A stretch of 20,341 nt of DNA, taken from positions 1-20,341 of the forward strand of contig CAJULV010000042.1 of NCBI GenBank assembly GCA_910587555.1, written 5' to 3'. Both the position numbers and the translations under genes were made by a program. Below are positions 1-9,800 of this stretch, in pieces. The notes under the pieces were generated by a model. The model did no database searches. It had not been told where the DNA came from and worked only from the letters and a program-made list of their open reading frames with translations. The stretch's first letter is position 1; every line of letters starts with the position of its first letter. Source of the DNA: an uncultured Acetatifactor sp. GTDB taxonomy: Bacteria; Bacillota; Clostridia; Lachnospirales; Lachnospiraceae.

Positions 1-35
1 CCCTTTCGAATAAAAGTTTCTCTCATTACAGGTGT

Positions 36-75
36 GTCGAAGCGACTTTACCCTTTAGTGCTATCGCGCAGCGAT
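36..75 (+). other. Two small hairpins before the GH43 gene
   Basis: GTCG-AAG-CGAC (36-46) and ATCGC-GCA-GCGAT (63-75) are perfect short inverted repeats just ahead of the ribosome site at about 84-90. They may be leader structures or chance. Bases 1-95 contain no recognisable gene, and I cannot place a promoter there with confidence. Confidence 0.3.
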
Positions 76-95
76 TTAAATTAGGAGGAGAGTGC

Positions 96-1037
96 ATGAA
101 ACAGGCATATTTATTTGTACATTTCAGGGAGAAGGGAACGCCTGACGGAGAGCAGGTACATTTCGGCATCAGCAGGGACGGGTTTCACTGGGAGTCTGTA
201 AACGGCGGCCGTCCGGTACTCTGGTGCTATTACGGGGATAAGGGGGCCAGGGATTTCACCATTACCTGGTGCAGAGAGACAGGGAAGTATATCATTCTGG
301 GAACGGATCTGAGCCTGTCTTACGGAATGCGTAATCAGTATCATAACAGCTGGGCGGAGATTGCCAGGAAGGGCAGCAAGAGCTTTTCAATGTGGGAGTC
401 TGAAGATCTTATTCACTGGTCAGAGCAGCGACTGGTGCAGATTGGGGATGAAAGGTTTGGATGTCTGTGGGCGCCGGATGTGATTTATGATAAGGAGGAG
501 GGAGAATACATGCTGCACTGGTCCTCTTCCCACGCGGACAACGGGTATGGGAATAAGGCGATCTACTGCTGCAGAACCAGGGATTTCAGGAACTTTACGA
601 AACCGGAGCTGCTGTACAGGCATCCGGACAAGGGTGTAATTGATTCCGCTGTCTATGAGGAGGATGGCAGCTATTACATGTTTGTAAAAAGAGAAGGGGA
701 TGGCTGCCGAAATATTCTGCTGCACTCCCGGAAGCCAGCAGGACCTTACAGGCAGATGGGGGCCTTCGATGAGAGTATGGCGGGGCTGCAGGAGGGAGTC
801 TATGAAGCGCCGACTGCCGTGCGTCTGGAGGACGGGCGGTGGTGTCTGTTTCTGGATTATTACGGAGTGCCGGGGGAGGGGCAGGGATATGTTCCTTTTG
901 TGGCGGATTCCCTGGCAGAAGGCAGGTTCACCCGGGCAGATGAGTGCTTTACATTTCCCTATGGTTACAAGCACGGCACCATCCTGACCATCACACCGCA
1001 GCAGTATGAGCGCATTGCGGCATGGGGGAGCTGCTGA
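96..1037 (+). CDS. GH43-type glycosidase, cytoplasmic
   Basis: This 313-residue protein has no signal peptide and resembles family GH43 five-bladed beta-propeller enzymes, which release arabinose or xylose from plant glycans or oligosaccharides. Visible landmarks are WAPDV at 125-129 (a GH43 hallmark), VIDSAVY at 181-187 with D183 as candidate pKa modulator, and YEAP at 236-239 with E237 as candidate general acid. The catalytic base is less clear. GH43 proteins of this shape usually carry RDP followed by a hydrophobic strand; here the matching spot reads ARDFTI with D53, so the proline is missing. The start ATG at 96 follows a strong AGGAGGAG site at about 83-90. The next gene is a GH51 arabinofuranosidase, which favours an arabinosidase role. 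Family assignment is fairly sure; substrate is inferred from context. Confidence 0.8.
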   Translation: MKQAYLFVHFREKGTPDGEQVHFGISRDGFHWESVNGGRPVLWCYYGDKGARDFTITWCRETGKYIILGTDLSLSYGMRNQYHNSWAEIARKGSKSFSMWESEDLIHWSEQRLVQIGDERFGCLWAPDVIYDKEEGEYMLHWSSSHADNGYGNKAIYCCRTRDFRNFTKPELLYRHPDKGVIDSAVYEEDGSYYMFVKREGDGCRNILLHSRKPAGPYRQMGAFDESMAGLQEGVYEAPTAVRLEDGRWCLFLDYYGVPGEGQGYVPFVADSLAEGRFTRADECFTFPYGYKHGTILTITPQQYERIAAWGSC

Positions 1038-1077
1038 AATTTCCCGTAAATACATGTAACCATGGAAGGGGAATTTC
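1036..1077 (+). other. Hairpin overlapping the GH43 stop codon
   Basis: GAAATTTCCC (1036-1045) pairs with GGGGAATTTC (1068-1077), a ten-pair stem with one G-U, closing a 22-base loop that contains the palindrome TACATGTA. The 5' arm starts inside the TGA stop codon. No T run follows, so it is not a standard intrinsic terminator. It could protect the 3' end of an mRNA or be a processing site. Confidence 0.45.
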
Positions 1078-1086
1078 GGATGGCAG

Positions 1087-1168
1087 GAAGAAATAACTTT
1101 TGAGTTTTTGACTGATAATCAGCAGGGGACTTAGATTCTTGCTCATTGCAGTTAAAAGTTATTTCTTC
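1087..1168 (+). repeat. Perfect 15-bp inverted repeat around a possible promoter
   Basis: GAAGAAATAACTTTT (1087-1101) is the exact reverse complement of AAAAGTTATTTCTTC (1154-1168), with 52 bases between. The left arm is part of a longer word, GGCAGGAAGAAATAAC (1082-1097), which recurs exactly in reverse orientation at 20114-20129, after the last permease gene. The arms could be a pair of protein-binding sites, a long stem in RNA, or remains of a small dispersed repeat. Confidence 0.65.
1108..1137 (+). promoter_or_regulatory. Possible sigma-A promoter for the GH51 gene
   Basis: TTGACT (1108-1113) resembles a -35 element, and TAGATT (1132-1137) is a four-of-six match to a -10 element after an 18-base spacer. 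It would start transcription near 1144. It sits between the two arms of the 15-bp inverted repeat, so the arms might act as operators. This is only a pattern match. Confidence 0.35.
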
Positions 1169-1180
1169 ACAATTCCTGAC

Positions 1181-1241
1181 TGTGTCGGACGCTTTGCGTT
1201 GGCCGCATGCATTTGCGGCGTTTTCGGATTGCACCGACACA
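1181..1241 (+). other. Branched stem-loop in the GH51 leader
   Basis: An outer stem TGTGTCGG (1181-1188) with CCGACACA (1234-1241) encloses two further perfect hairpins: ACGC-TTT-GCGT (1189-1199) and GCCGCA-TGCATT-TGCGGC (1202-1219). Together they would fold as a three-way junction about 40 bases before the GH51 start. It matches no riboswitch class that I recognise. There is no T run after it. Confidence 0.5.
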
Positions 1242-1280
1242 TGTGCGGGCTGACACGAAAATGAAAACGGAGAGATGAAT

Positions 1281-3641
1281 ATGAAGGAAATCAAAATCAA
1301 CGTATCAGAAGGAAAACAGATCAAGGAGCAAAATGACCTGTTCGGCATTTTTTTCGAGGATTTAAACCATGCGGCGGACGGTGGGCTGTACGGGGAAATG
1401 GTGCGGAACCGCGCCTTTGAATTCGATCCCATCGACAATAAAACCTACTGCCATATGACCGCCTGGGAGGAGGTACAGCGGGGAAACAGCTTCCTTCAGG
1501 CCCATATCGAGCAGTGGGATCCCAGGAATGTGAGGAATCCCCACTACCTGGTACTGGAAGTCCTGGCGCCGGGAGAAGGGGCAGGCATCCGCAACGAGGG
1601 CTACAATACGGGAATTCCTGTGAAACAGGGAAAGGAATACCGCTTTACATCCTGGTGCCGGATACGGGGCGGGCAGGCGGGCGCCTTTGAGGTGAGGCTG
1701 GAAAATGCGGAGGGAACCGTGTGCTATGGCCGGGCTGACATGGAACTGGAAGCGGGAGGCTGGAAAAAGAAGGAATGCAGGATAAAATCCGACGGGACGG
1801 ATGCCGCGGCCAGACTGGTTATCCTGATGCGTCAGGTTATGACGGTGGAATTCGATGTGATATCCCTGTTTCCGGCGGATACCTACAAAGGACGGGAGAA
1901 CGGCCTGCGCGCCGATATTGCCGGGATGCTGGAAGACATGAAGCCCCGTTTCCTGAGATTTCCGGGAGGCTGCCTGACTCATATCGGTTCCCTGGAGGAG
2001 AGGGACAGGAATGCCATGTACCGGTGGAAGAGCACGCTGGGAGATGTGTGGGACAGGCCCGCGCGCCGGAATTCCTGGAATTATAACCAGACGCTGGGAC
2101 TGGGATATTATGAATATTTTCAGTTCTGCGAGGACATCGGGGCAAAGCCGCTTCCTGTGATCTCCGCAGGATTCGACCCTCATTTCCTGCGCATGGCCCC
2201 TGTGGATGATATGGAGGAATGGATCCGCGAGGCCACAGATCTGATTGAATTTGCCAACGGGGATGTGACTACAAAATGGGGCGCCATTCGGGCGGCAATG
2301 GGGCATCCGGAGAGCTTTCACCTGGAATATCTGGCGGTGGGAAACGAGGAAGTGGGAGATGAATATTATGAGCGCTACGAAGCGATCCTGCAGGGGGTAA
2401 AGGCTGTCTGTCCCGAGATAAAGCTGATCAACTCCGCAGGGCCCTGCGCCGCCGGAAGCGAGTTTGATAAGGGCTGGGAACAGGCCGGGAGGACGGACAC
2501 CGCCTTTGCGGACGAGCATTTCTATCAGTGCCCGGAGTGGTTTGTGGCGAATACGGACAGGTATGACAAATGTAAGACGAAGGCGAAGGCGTTTCTGGGA
2601 GAGTATGCCTCCCACGGCATGAGCTGGTGGAACGCGCTGGCGGAGTCGGCTTTTATGATCGGGATGGAGAAAGGGGAAGGCGTAGGCCTGGCCTGTTATG
2701 CGCCTTTGCTTGACAATGTGGCTTATACCAATTGGAAGACTACATTGCTGCATCACGACAATCACCGGGTATACGGAACGCCCAGCTACTATGTACAGAA
2801 GCTGTTCATGAATTATCAGGGGGAGAAGCTGGTTGCTTCCAGGACGGACTGCAGCCCGGCAGAGGCCCTTGCGCCTGTGCTGAAAGGGAGGGCCAGGATG
2901 TACGGGTACCATGCCCGGGCCCTGATCACCGACATGACGATACAAAACGGGGACACCGGCGAGACGCGTAAGGTGGAGGATTTCCGGATCACGGAGGAAA
3001 ACGGGAAAGAGCTGCCTGACATTCCATGGGAAAATTACACCATTTCCTTCCGGTATTGCAGGGAGTCCGGGGCGACGCTTCAGACACTGGAGGGTTCCAG
3101 GGCTCTGCACCTGGACTTCGCAATGCAGGATGAGGATAATTGCCTGCGGCTGATCATGGACGGATGGGAGCGCACGGCGACGCTGCACGGCGTTGCAGGC
3201 GGGTTTACCTGCGGCGTGGGGATGATGCAGGTAATCCTGGAGAAGGACAGGGCTTATGACTGCGAGATAAAGGTAACCGGAAACCATGTCAGGGTGACCA
3301 TAGACGGGAATGTGGTGGAACATGATTTCCGCAGCGTGCAGCCGGAGGATATTTACCAGTCGGCGGTGGTGGATGAGGATGGCAGCCTGATCGTGAAGCT
3401 GGCCAACCTGAAGAAGGAAGGAGCGGCCGTCAGGGTGGCGATGGAAGGAAAGTACCGGAAGGTGCGGGAAATCTCCATCTCCGGCTGTGAGCTGGAATGG
3501 GAGAACAGCTTTGAAGAGCCGGAGAAGGTGGCCCCGTCGGAAAGGGAAGTTGTTTTAGAGGGCTCTGACGGGCAGGGACAGCAGGAATATCTCTGCATGA
3601 TGGGGGCCTGTGAGCTGAAGGTTCTGAAATTTATGGTCTGA
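1281..3641 (+). CDS. GH51 alpha-L-arabinofuranosidase
   Basis: This enzyme removes terminal alpha-L-arabinofuranosyl residues with retention of configuration; without a signal peptide it should act on imported oligosaccharides in the cytoplasm. Residue numbers here count from an in-frame ATG at 1275. The catalytic barrel starts with FGIFFEDLNHA at 23-33. A galactose-binding-like beta insert follows at about 50-200, then FLRFPGG at 226-232. AVGNEE (354-359) carries the likely acid/base E358, and FLGEYASHG (440-448) the likely nucleophile E443. Residues from about 540 form the usual C-terminal beta domain plus an extra beta-rich part, which accounts for a length well above the roughly 500 residues of short GH51 enzymes. 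I prefer the ATG at 1281 (786 residues): the GGAGAG site at 1269-1274 touches the 1275 ATG but sits at a proper distance from 1281. Confidence 0.92.
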   Translation: MKEIKINVSEGKQIKEQNDLFGIFFEDLNHAADGGLYGEMVRNRAFEFDPIDNKTYCHMTAWEEVQRGNSFLQAHIEQWDPRNVRNPHYLVLEVLAPGEGAGIRNEGYNTGIPVKQGKEYRFTSWCRIRGGQAGAFEVRLENAEGTVCYGRADMELEAGGWKKKECRIKSDGTDAAARLVILMRQVMTVEFDVISLFPADTYKGRENGLRADIAGMLEDMKPRFLRFPGGCLTHIGSLEERDRNAMYRWKSTLGDVWDRPARRNSWNYNQTLGLGYYEYFQFCEDIGAKPLPVISAGFDPHFLRMAPVDDMEEWIREATDLIEFANGDVTTKWGAIRAAMGHPESFHLEYLAVGNEEVGDEYYERYEAILQGVKAVCPEIKLINSAGPCAAGSEFDKGWEQAGRTDTAFADEHFYQCPEWFVANTDRYDKCKTKAKAFLGEYASHGMSWWNALAESAFMIGMEKGEGVGLACYAPLLDNVAYTNWKTTLLHHDNHRVYGTPSYYVQKLFMNYQGEKLVASRTDCSPAEALAPVLKGRARMYGYHARALITDMTIQNGDTGETRKVEDFRITEENGKELPDIPWENYTISFRYCRESGATLQTLEGSRALHLDFAMQDEDNCLRLIMDGWERTATLHGVAGGFTCGVGMMQVILEKDRAYDCEIKVTGNHVRVTIDGNVVEHDFRSVQPEDIYQSAVVDEDGSLIVKLANLKKEGAAVRVAMEGKYRKVREISISGCELEWENSFEEPEKVAPSEREVVLEGSDGQGQQEYLCMMGACELKVLKFMV

Positions 3642-3717
3642 GACGGGAATAGACGAAATATATGGATGGAAGCGGATATCCCTTGTATGGAGGGGAGGAT
3701 GCTTTGCACCGGGAATG

Positions 3718-3765
3718 CCCCTTCCGGAGCCGGGAATGGTTTCGGAGGGGGATTTCTCGCTTTTT
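3718..3765 (+). terminator. Terminator-like hairpin after GH51
   Basis: CCCCTTCCGGA (3718-3728) pairs with TTCGGAGGGGG (3741-3751) with one bulged T. It is followed by ATTTCTCGCTTTTTG, an imperfect T-rich tail. The sequence closely resembles the hairpin after the giant gene (11251-11295), including its loop, so the two look like copies. Confidence 0.6.
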
Positions 3766-3769
3766 GATA

Positions 3770-3795
3770 AAAAATTACCCGTTTTCAAGCATTAT
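3770..3795 (+). promoter_or_regulatory. Conserved operator box A, before the giant gene
   Basis: AAAAATTACCC (3770-3780) is followed by GTTTTCAAGCATT. The same pattern occurs at 11302 and 17931: AAAAATTACCC, two free bases, TTTC, one free base, AG. The box ends 44 bases before the first base of the candidate -10 GATACT. It lies centred near -61 of the predicted start, a common place for an activator. The YesN-like AraC-type regulator encoded at 11425 is the natural candidate to bind it; that is inference. Confidence 0.65.
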
Positions 3796-3800
3796 TATTC

Positions 3801-3829
3801 TTTTTCCGGCCAGGGCGATATGGGATACT
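3801..3829 (+). promoter_or_regulatory. Promoter of the giant surface protein
   Basis: The candidate -10 is GATACT (3824-3829). With a 17-base spacer the -35 position reads TTTTTC (3801-3806), a poor match, as expected for a promoter that needs an activator. The predicted start is near 3836, leaving a leader of about 60 bases before the ATG at 3897. Confidence 0.5.
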
Positions 3830-3896
3830 CAAAATGATAAGATTTTCGGGTGCTGCAGAAGAGGAAGGGACATCCGGAAGAAAAGGAGGTAGGAAA

Positions 3897-6800
3897 ATGA
3901 AGCGAAAAAAAGCTCATGCGGCATGGAGACGCCTGCTGACTGTCATTCTGGCGGTGGCGATGGCGGTTTCATGGAGTCCTGGGGGGTAAAAGTACATGCC
4001 CAGCCAACGGAAGAAAACCCGGCGGACAATTCCATTATTAACTGGGACGGGCTTCCGCAGATTACGGAGGAGAAGGTAACCACGCATACTTCCCCGGAAG
4101 ACGGGAGCGAGGGTGTGGAGGTGGTTTTTACCCATCCGGGCATTTTTGCCAAAAAGGATAATTTTGACTTGATGCGTCAGATGATCCATGAGGGGTATGA
4201 CCCATGGTTCAGTGCATTTGAGGCATTTCGCGAACAGTCTATTGCGAGTAAGGAGTATGAGAATACCAATAAGGACCGGACGCATTCCTACATAGGAAAT
4301 TCGGACAGGCAGGATGCCAATGCTGCCTATGTACAGTCCGTGATGTGGTGGGTGACAGGAGATAAGGATTATTTTGACATTGCAGTGGACATTGTCAGAT
4401 CCTACAGCGAATCCTACGATGCGGAAAAGTTTAAAACCGAGCAGGACGGAGGATATGGCTGGAGTGCTGACATTATTACAGCAGGCATGGTTCTGAATAA
4501 GCTTACCTTTGCTGCGGAGCTTCTTCGGTATGCTTCCCCTTCCGTAAACTATGAGAATGGTTGGACGGAGGAGGATACGCGGAAGTATACAGAACTGTTG
4601 AAGATGGCTTATCCTCTGTATGACCGTACGGATAAGTGGATGAATCAGACAGCGTTTACCTTTCAGGCGATGATAGCAAGTGCCATATTCCAGAGTGATC
4701 CGGATATGTACGAGATGGTCATTGAGCGTGCCACAGTGAACAGTAAGGCGGCATTCCATTTTGCGGATGCCTCCATTAAGTGGCAGGCGCGTCTGACGGA
4801 TGTTACAGTGGATCTGGACGCGCTGGACAACGGGGAGCTGAAGCTGGTTAATGTGCCCGAGAATGAGCAGCAGATTCAATGGGCGGAGATGGGACGTGAC
4901 CAGCCCCATGCACTGGCGGGACTGAGTATTACCTGCGGTATAGCCCAGACTGCTTATGTACAGGGAACAAAGATAAATGAGAACGGGCAGATTGTGAACA
5001 CAGGAGGAACAGATCTTTTTGAATTCCTTGATAACAGGCTTCTGAAAGGAGCCAACTATTACTATAAATATAATCTGGGATATGAGGTGAAGTGGTATCC
5101 TATTGCGCATGGCAACAGCAGCAACTATGAAGACTGTCCCGGCATATCCGGATCAGACAACAGCCCCGGCTGGTGGACGACCATATCACATGGCGGAAGG
5201 TTCAGGCTGGGTGGTTCCGGAGTCCTGTATTATCATTATAATATGTTCCAGGACAGCAGTAATCCGGAATATAAGTATGTGGCCGAGGCACAGGCGATGG
5301 CAGATGATACATCCGGCGAGGGTGACGCCATTACAAATGCATCCCTGTTGATTGCACCGGCATCGGCAAAGACAGGGGAAGCCCAGGGACCGCCCCAGAA
5401 GAAGGATAAGCCCGGATATGAGACCAATACAGCCGGTTCAGGACGTATTCAGGCCATGAGCCATACCGGTGCGTATGCCGGAAGAATGGCGGATCAGTAT
5501 ACGCCTTCTTCGGAGTATTATACGGATGAGGTAGGTACCAGGAAAGTTACCAACAATAATTATGCGGACGATTATTTGTGGTTTAAAGATTATGATTTAG
5601 GTACAACGGATTTGGATACCTTTATCCTTACGTCTGCCAGCAACTCTGCAGAAGGGACTTTGTTCAAGGTGGTGCTGCTTGACAATGTAGAGGTAGCGGA
5701 CTGGACGAAACTGACCAGGGAAGAAATTGATGCAGGCGAGGTTGTTGTCGAAGGCTGGAGCGGCGCCACTGGCTGGTGGAGTACCTATAAGACGAAGACC
5801 TTTAAAATGACGAAACCGCTGAGCGGCAAGCATTCTTTTGCATTCCTTTACCTGGGCTCCAATAATGTCTATAAGCTGGCGGCTAATGTGGACTGGATGG
5901 CATTTGGTAATTATTATGCGTACCAGGACAATCTGGTGAATGATGCACCGATTCAAGACAATGTAACCGCGGAGGGTGATTATGCGGTATTGAAGAATGG
6001 TTCCAGTTTTGGCTGGGACTCTATGGATATGGATGTGGGAAACAGCGCCCTGAAGCTGAATATCATTTCGACAGGAACAGGGAAGCTGATGCTGTATGAA
6101 GGAACGCCCGGTTCAGGGAAGCTGGTTGCCACTTATAATGTCCCTTACACTGGCGGCAAAGAGATGACGGTCAGCCTTCAGGGGGCAGATGTATCCACGA
6201 TTAAGGGAAATCGTGATGTCTACTATGTATATGAGGGAAATACGGATCTGAAGATTTCCACCATCTGCTCTTATTTCCACAGGGAGAGCGTTGTCCCTCC
6301 TGTACAGGGAGAGGATTATGAGGTGGTGAGCGGAACGGTCACGACAGGAAAGGATGGCGATACGGAATATGCATCCTTCCAGGATGGTGCAATTGCCTTC
6401 TACCGCCTGGATATGTCAAAGGATGCAATATCTTTCCGGATGCGGACGAACAGCGAAGTCCTGCTCACCCTGACCAGTGACATGAAAAATGATGAGAATA
6501 TGTCTCTGGAAGAGGTCTACAGGAATTTCGGCATGTTCAAAATGGAGATACCGAATACCAACGGTCAGTGGGCGCATTTCCAGTACGACCTGACCCAGGT
6601 GTCCAACCGTTCTTCCAATGTATATCTGATGGTCAGCGGAGGAGCTGCCGACATTGATTACATTGAGTCGGGACAGAAGAATACACCGCCTGAGATTGTG
6701 AGCTTTGCTTACAGCCAGCCTGTATTCTCCATGGAAAAGGACGGCGTTTCAGCGGACTATCTGCTGGCAGGTACGGATTATGAAGTTACTCTGGAGACCT

Positions 6801-9800
6801 TTGACTTTGATAATGACCCTGTTGCGACAAAGGTTACCCTGGATAAGGATTATTCCGGCACAGGCGGGAAGATCAGCTTTAATATTTCTGCACCCGGAGA
6901 GATAAGGGGATTGCTGATTGCGGATGATGGACATACATGGACTGTGGAAAAACGCAATCTGGTAGTTTGCGGCAGCCTGGATGAGCTGATAGAGAAGGTT
7001 GGGGCATATGACAGTTCTCAAACCTATTCCAAACCGAGTATGCGCCAGTATGAAAACGCGCTTAAAGCGGCAAAGGAAGCAGCAGCGGGCGGATACACGC
7101 AGGATATGATAGAGGCGCTTGAGGGGTTGAAAGCAGCGGCGGATGCATTGGTTATGCTGGTGCCTTCCAGAGAAGATGGTGAAATTGACTATATCGAGTA
7201 TGCACAGTATCTGAAGTTCAGCAGATATAGTGATCTCCAGGGCGGATATTCAGAGGATCAGGAGGCCATCCTTCAGGACATTCGGAGCCTTACGGACGGA
7301 AACGAGGGTACCTTTATTGAATGGCGTCACAAGCAGCATAATACGGAGGCATACTTTGTCATTGACTTCAAAGAGGGTATGGGGCTTAAGTTGGATCACT
7401 ATACGCTGCAGTCCAGGCAGGGCTTTGGTTCCAGAACCAACGGTGTACGTATGGATGCGTCAAACGATGGTACGAACTGGGTGACCATATCCGATGGTGC
7501 GGCAAATACCGATGATCTGCAGACCATTGATATCAAAGCGGAATATGCAGATGTGCCATATCGGTATATTAAGTTATACAATCCCAGAAAGGGAGAAAGC
7601 GGAGCAAACAGCTTCATGAGCATAGCGGAGTTCCATATCTATGGGCAAGTAGTGGAAATGGACTCGCTGCTGTCATTCCAGATGGACGGCATTACATTTA
7701 AGCAGCAAGCAGGAACCAATGTTTTTGCAGCGGAGATGGGTGAGGCATTCTTTGAGAAGAGCGGAAAGAAGCCTGTCTTTACCTTATTGGGTGATAATGT
7801 GCTCTGCCAAAATGGAAACGTTCTGGAAAGCGGCGTCAGTTCTGTTGCTTTTGAGGGCACAGGGACAGGAAAAGGGGCAAAAAGAAGTGCTGTCCTGACT
7901 ACAAAATCAGCGGACGGTATTGAACAGGAGTATGTGATTGAGATTACCTTTAACAGTGTGAAGCTGGAAGAGCCGCAGAGCCTGAGCTGGAACGGAATGA
8001 ATGCATCTTTCCGTACCCCGGCCGAAGAGAATATCACAGGCTATGAGATGGCTCTGTACAAAGATGATGTTTTGGTGGATGGTACCGAAAAATACCTTGA
8101 AAAGAACGGTACCGGTACCCAGTCGGTATATTACGGGCCGTACATGCAGGAAAGCGGAAATTATACCTTTAAAGTGAAGGCAAAGGCACAGGAGGGCAGC
8201 GAAGATTTTCTGGACAGTGAGATCGCAGTTAGCCCCGCAAAGGCGTACCAACCGGCTGAGATTCAGAAGGGGAAATTGATCGCATCCTTTGACTTTGAAA
8301 ATCTGGAGGCCGGCACGGAGGAGATCACAGGCGGCGGAGCCAAAGCTACAGTGCAGGGAAGCGCAGTCAGCGGAGATTCTTATGAAGGGAGCGGCAAGGC
8401 GGCGAACATCAGCAGCGGCTTCTGGCTGAATGTGACAAAGGAAGACGGCACGCCGCTTCTGAAGGGAATGAAAGAGATCACCATTTCCTACGATAATAAA
8501 TGGGGAGCCAATGGCAATACAGGATGGACATTCTATGCCGCGCCCAATACAAATGCGCAGGCAGGAAAATATGAGAAGTATTTGGGAATCCTGGACAGGT
8601 CAGGATTGCTCATGGCAGAGCGTTATTTCCTGAACAATCAGGGTCGCCCGGGGAATCCCAGCATAAATAACGCTCCGTCTGACTGGAAGCATGTGGATGT
8701 CGTGGTTACAAAGGAAAATACCACCATTTATGTGGACGGCGAACAGCGGGCAAGCGTGGACAGCGGCGTACAGCTGACAGATATTCTCACCGCCGAAGGA
8801 GGCATTCTCCAGATCGGAAAAGCAAACTGGGGCGGCGGAGAGTATTACAACGGACTGATAGACAATTTCCAGATCTACTGCAATGATGCACCGGGCGCAG
8901 TGGAAGTAACAAATGCCAAAGCTTTGATCGAGAAGATGTTCAAGGCCGAAGGAGAGGATGCCATAACGGCAGCCCAGAAGGAAGCAGAGACCATCGAGGC
9001 AGCCAGGAAGAAGGTGCAGGAACTGCTGGGCACACTGGAACTGGGCGGTGTGACTGCGGAAGTGAAGGATGCAGCGGAAAGCGCGTTTACGCAGGCGGTT
9101 GCCGGAGACAGCGGGAGTCCTGCAGGAACGAATGGCAGTTATCGTTTTACCGTTCATCTGAGCATGGAAGGGGAAGCTGCGGATACATCAGAGCTTTCAA
9201 TGACTATTATTGCGGAAGCGTATCCGGAGGATGCCATAGCCATTGATGCGGCGAAGGCAGCTATTGAAGCGGCATTCACAGGTGACAATGCACTGACGCT
9301 TACCCAGAAGGAAGCTGGAACGGCAGCAGACGCGAAGCAGGCAGTTCTGAATGTGATAGGTGAACTGGAGCTTGACGGAGTTGCTGCGGAGATTTCCGGG
9401 GACACATTTGAGGAAGCTGTTGCCGGAACGGCTGACAATCCGGAGGGAACTGACGGAAGCTATGTGTTTACAGTAAAGTTAAATAAGGGTGAGTTGTCCG
9501 GGACAACGACAGAACTGCAGATTGCAGTAGCTGCGGAGAAATATACGGAAGAGCCTGGCCCGACAGAGGAACCCGGAGCAACGGAAGAACCCAATCCGAC
9601 GGAAGAACCCGGAGCAACGGAGGAACCCGGCCCGACAGAGGAACCCGGAGCAACGGAAGAACCCGGAGCAACGGAGGAACCCGGCCCGACAGAGGAACCC
9701 AATCCGACGGAAGAACCCGGAGCAACGGAAGAACCCGGCCCGACAGAGGAACCCGGCCCGACAGAGGAACCTGGAGCAACGGAAGAACCCAATCCGACGG

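Noticed and set aside
1..60. Window starts with CCCTTTCGAAT, like the right half of the operator box; TTTACCCTTT at 48-57 is similar too
   Set aside because: The TTTC spacing does not fit, the left half is outside the window for the first, and neither has a -10 at the 44-base offset that makes sense before the ATG at 96.
1362..3323. 653-codon antisense ORF across the GH51 gene
   Set aside because: Shadow of a strongly coding sense gene; no recognisable motifs.
3662..3892. 76-codon + strand ORF between GH51 and the giant gene
   Set aside because: It spans the terminator hairpin, operator box and promoter; no good ribosome site.
3914..5110. 398-codon antisense ORF over the lyase domain
   Set aside because: Overlaps well-supported sense coding; composition not protein-like.
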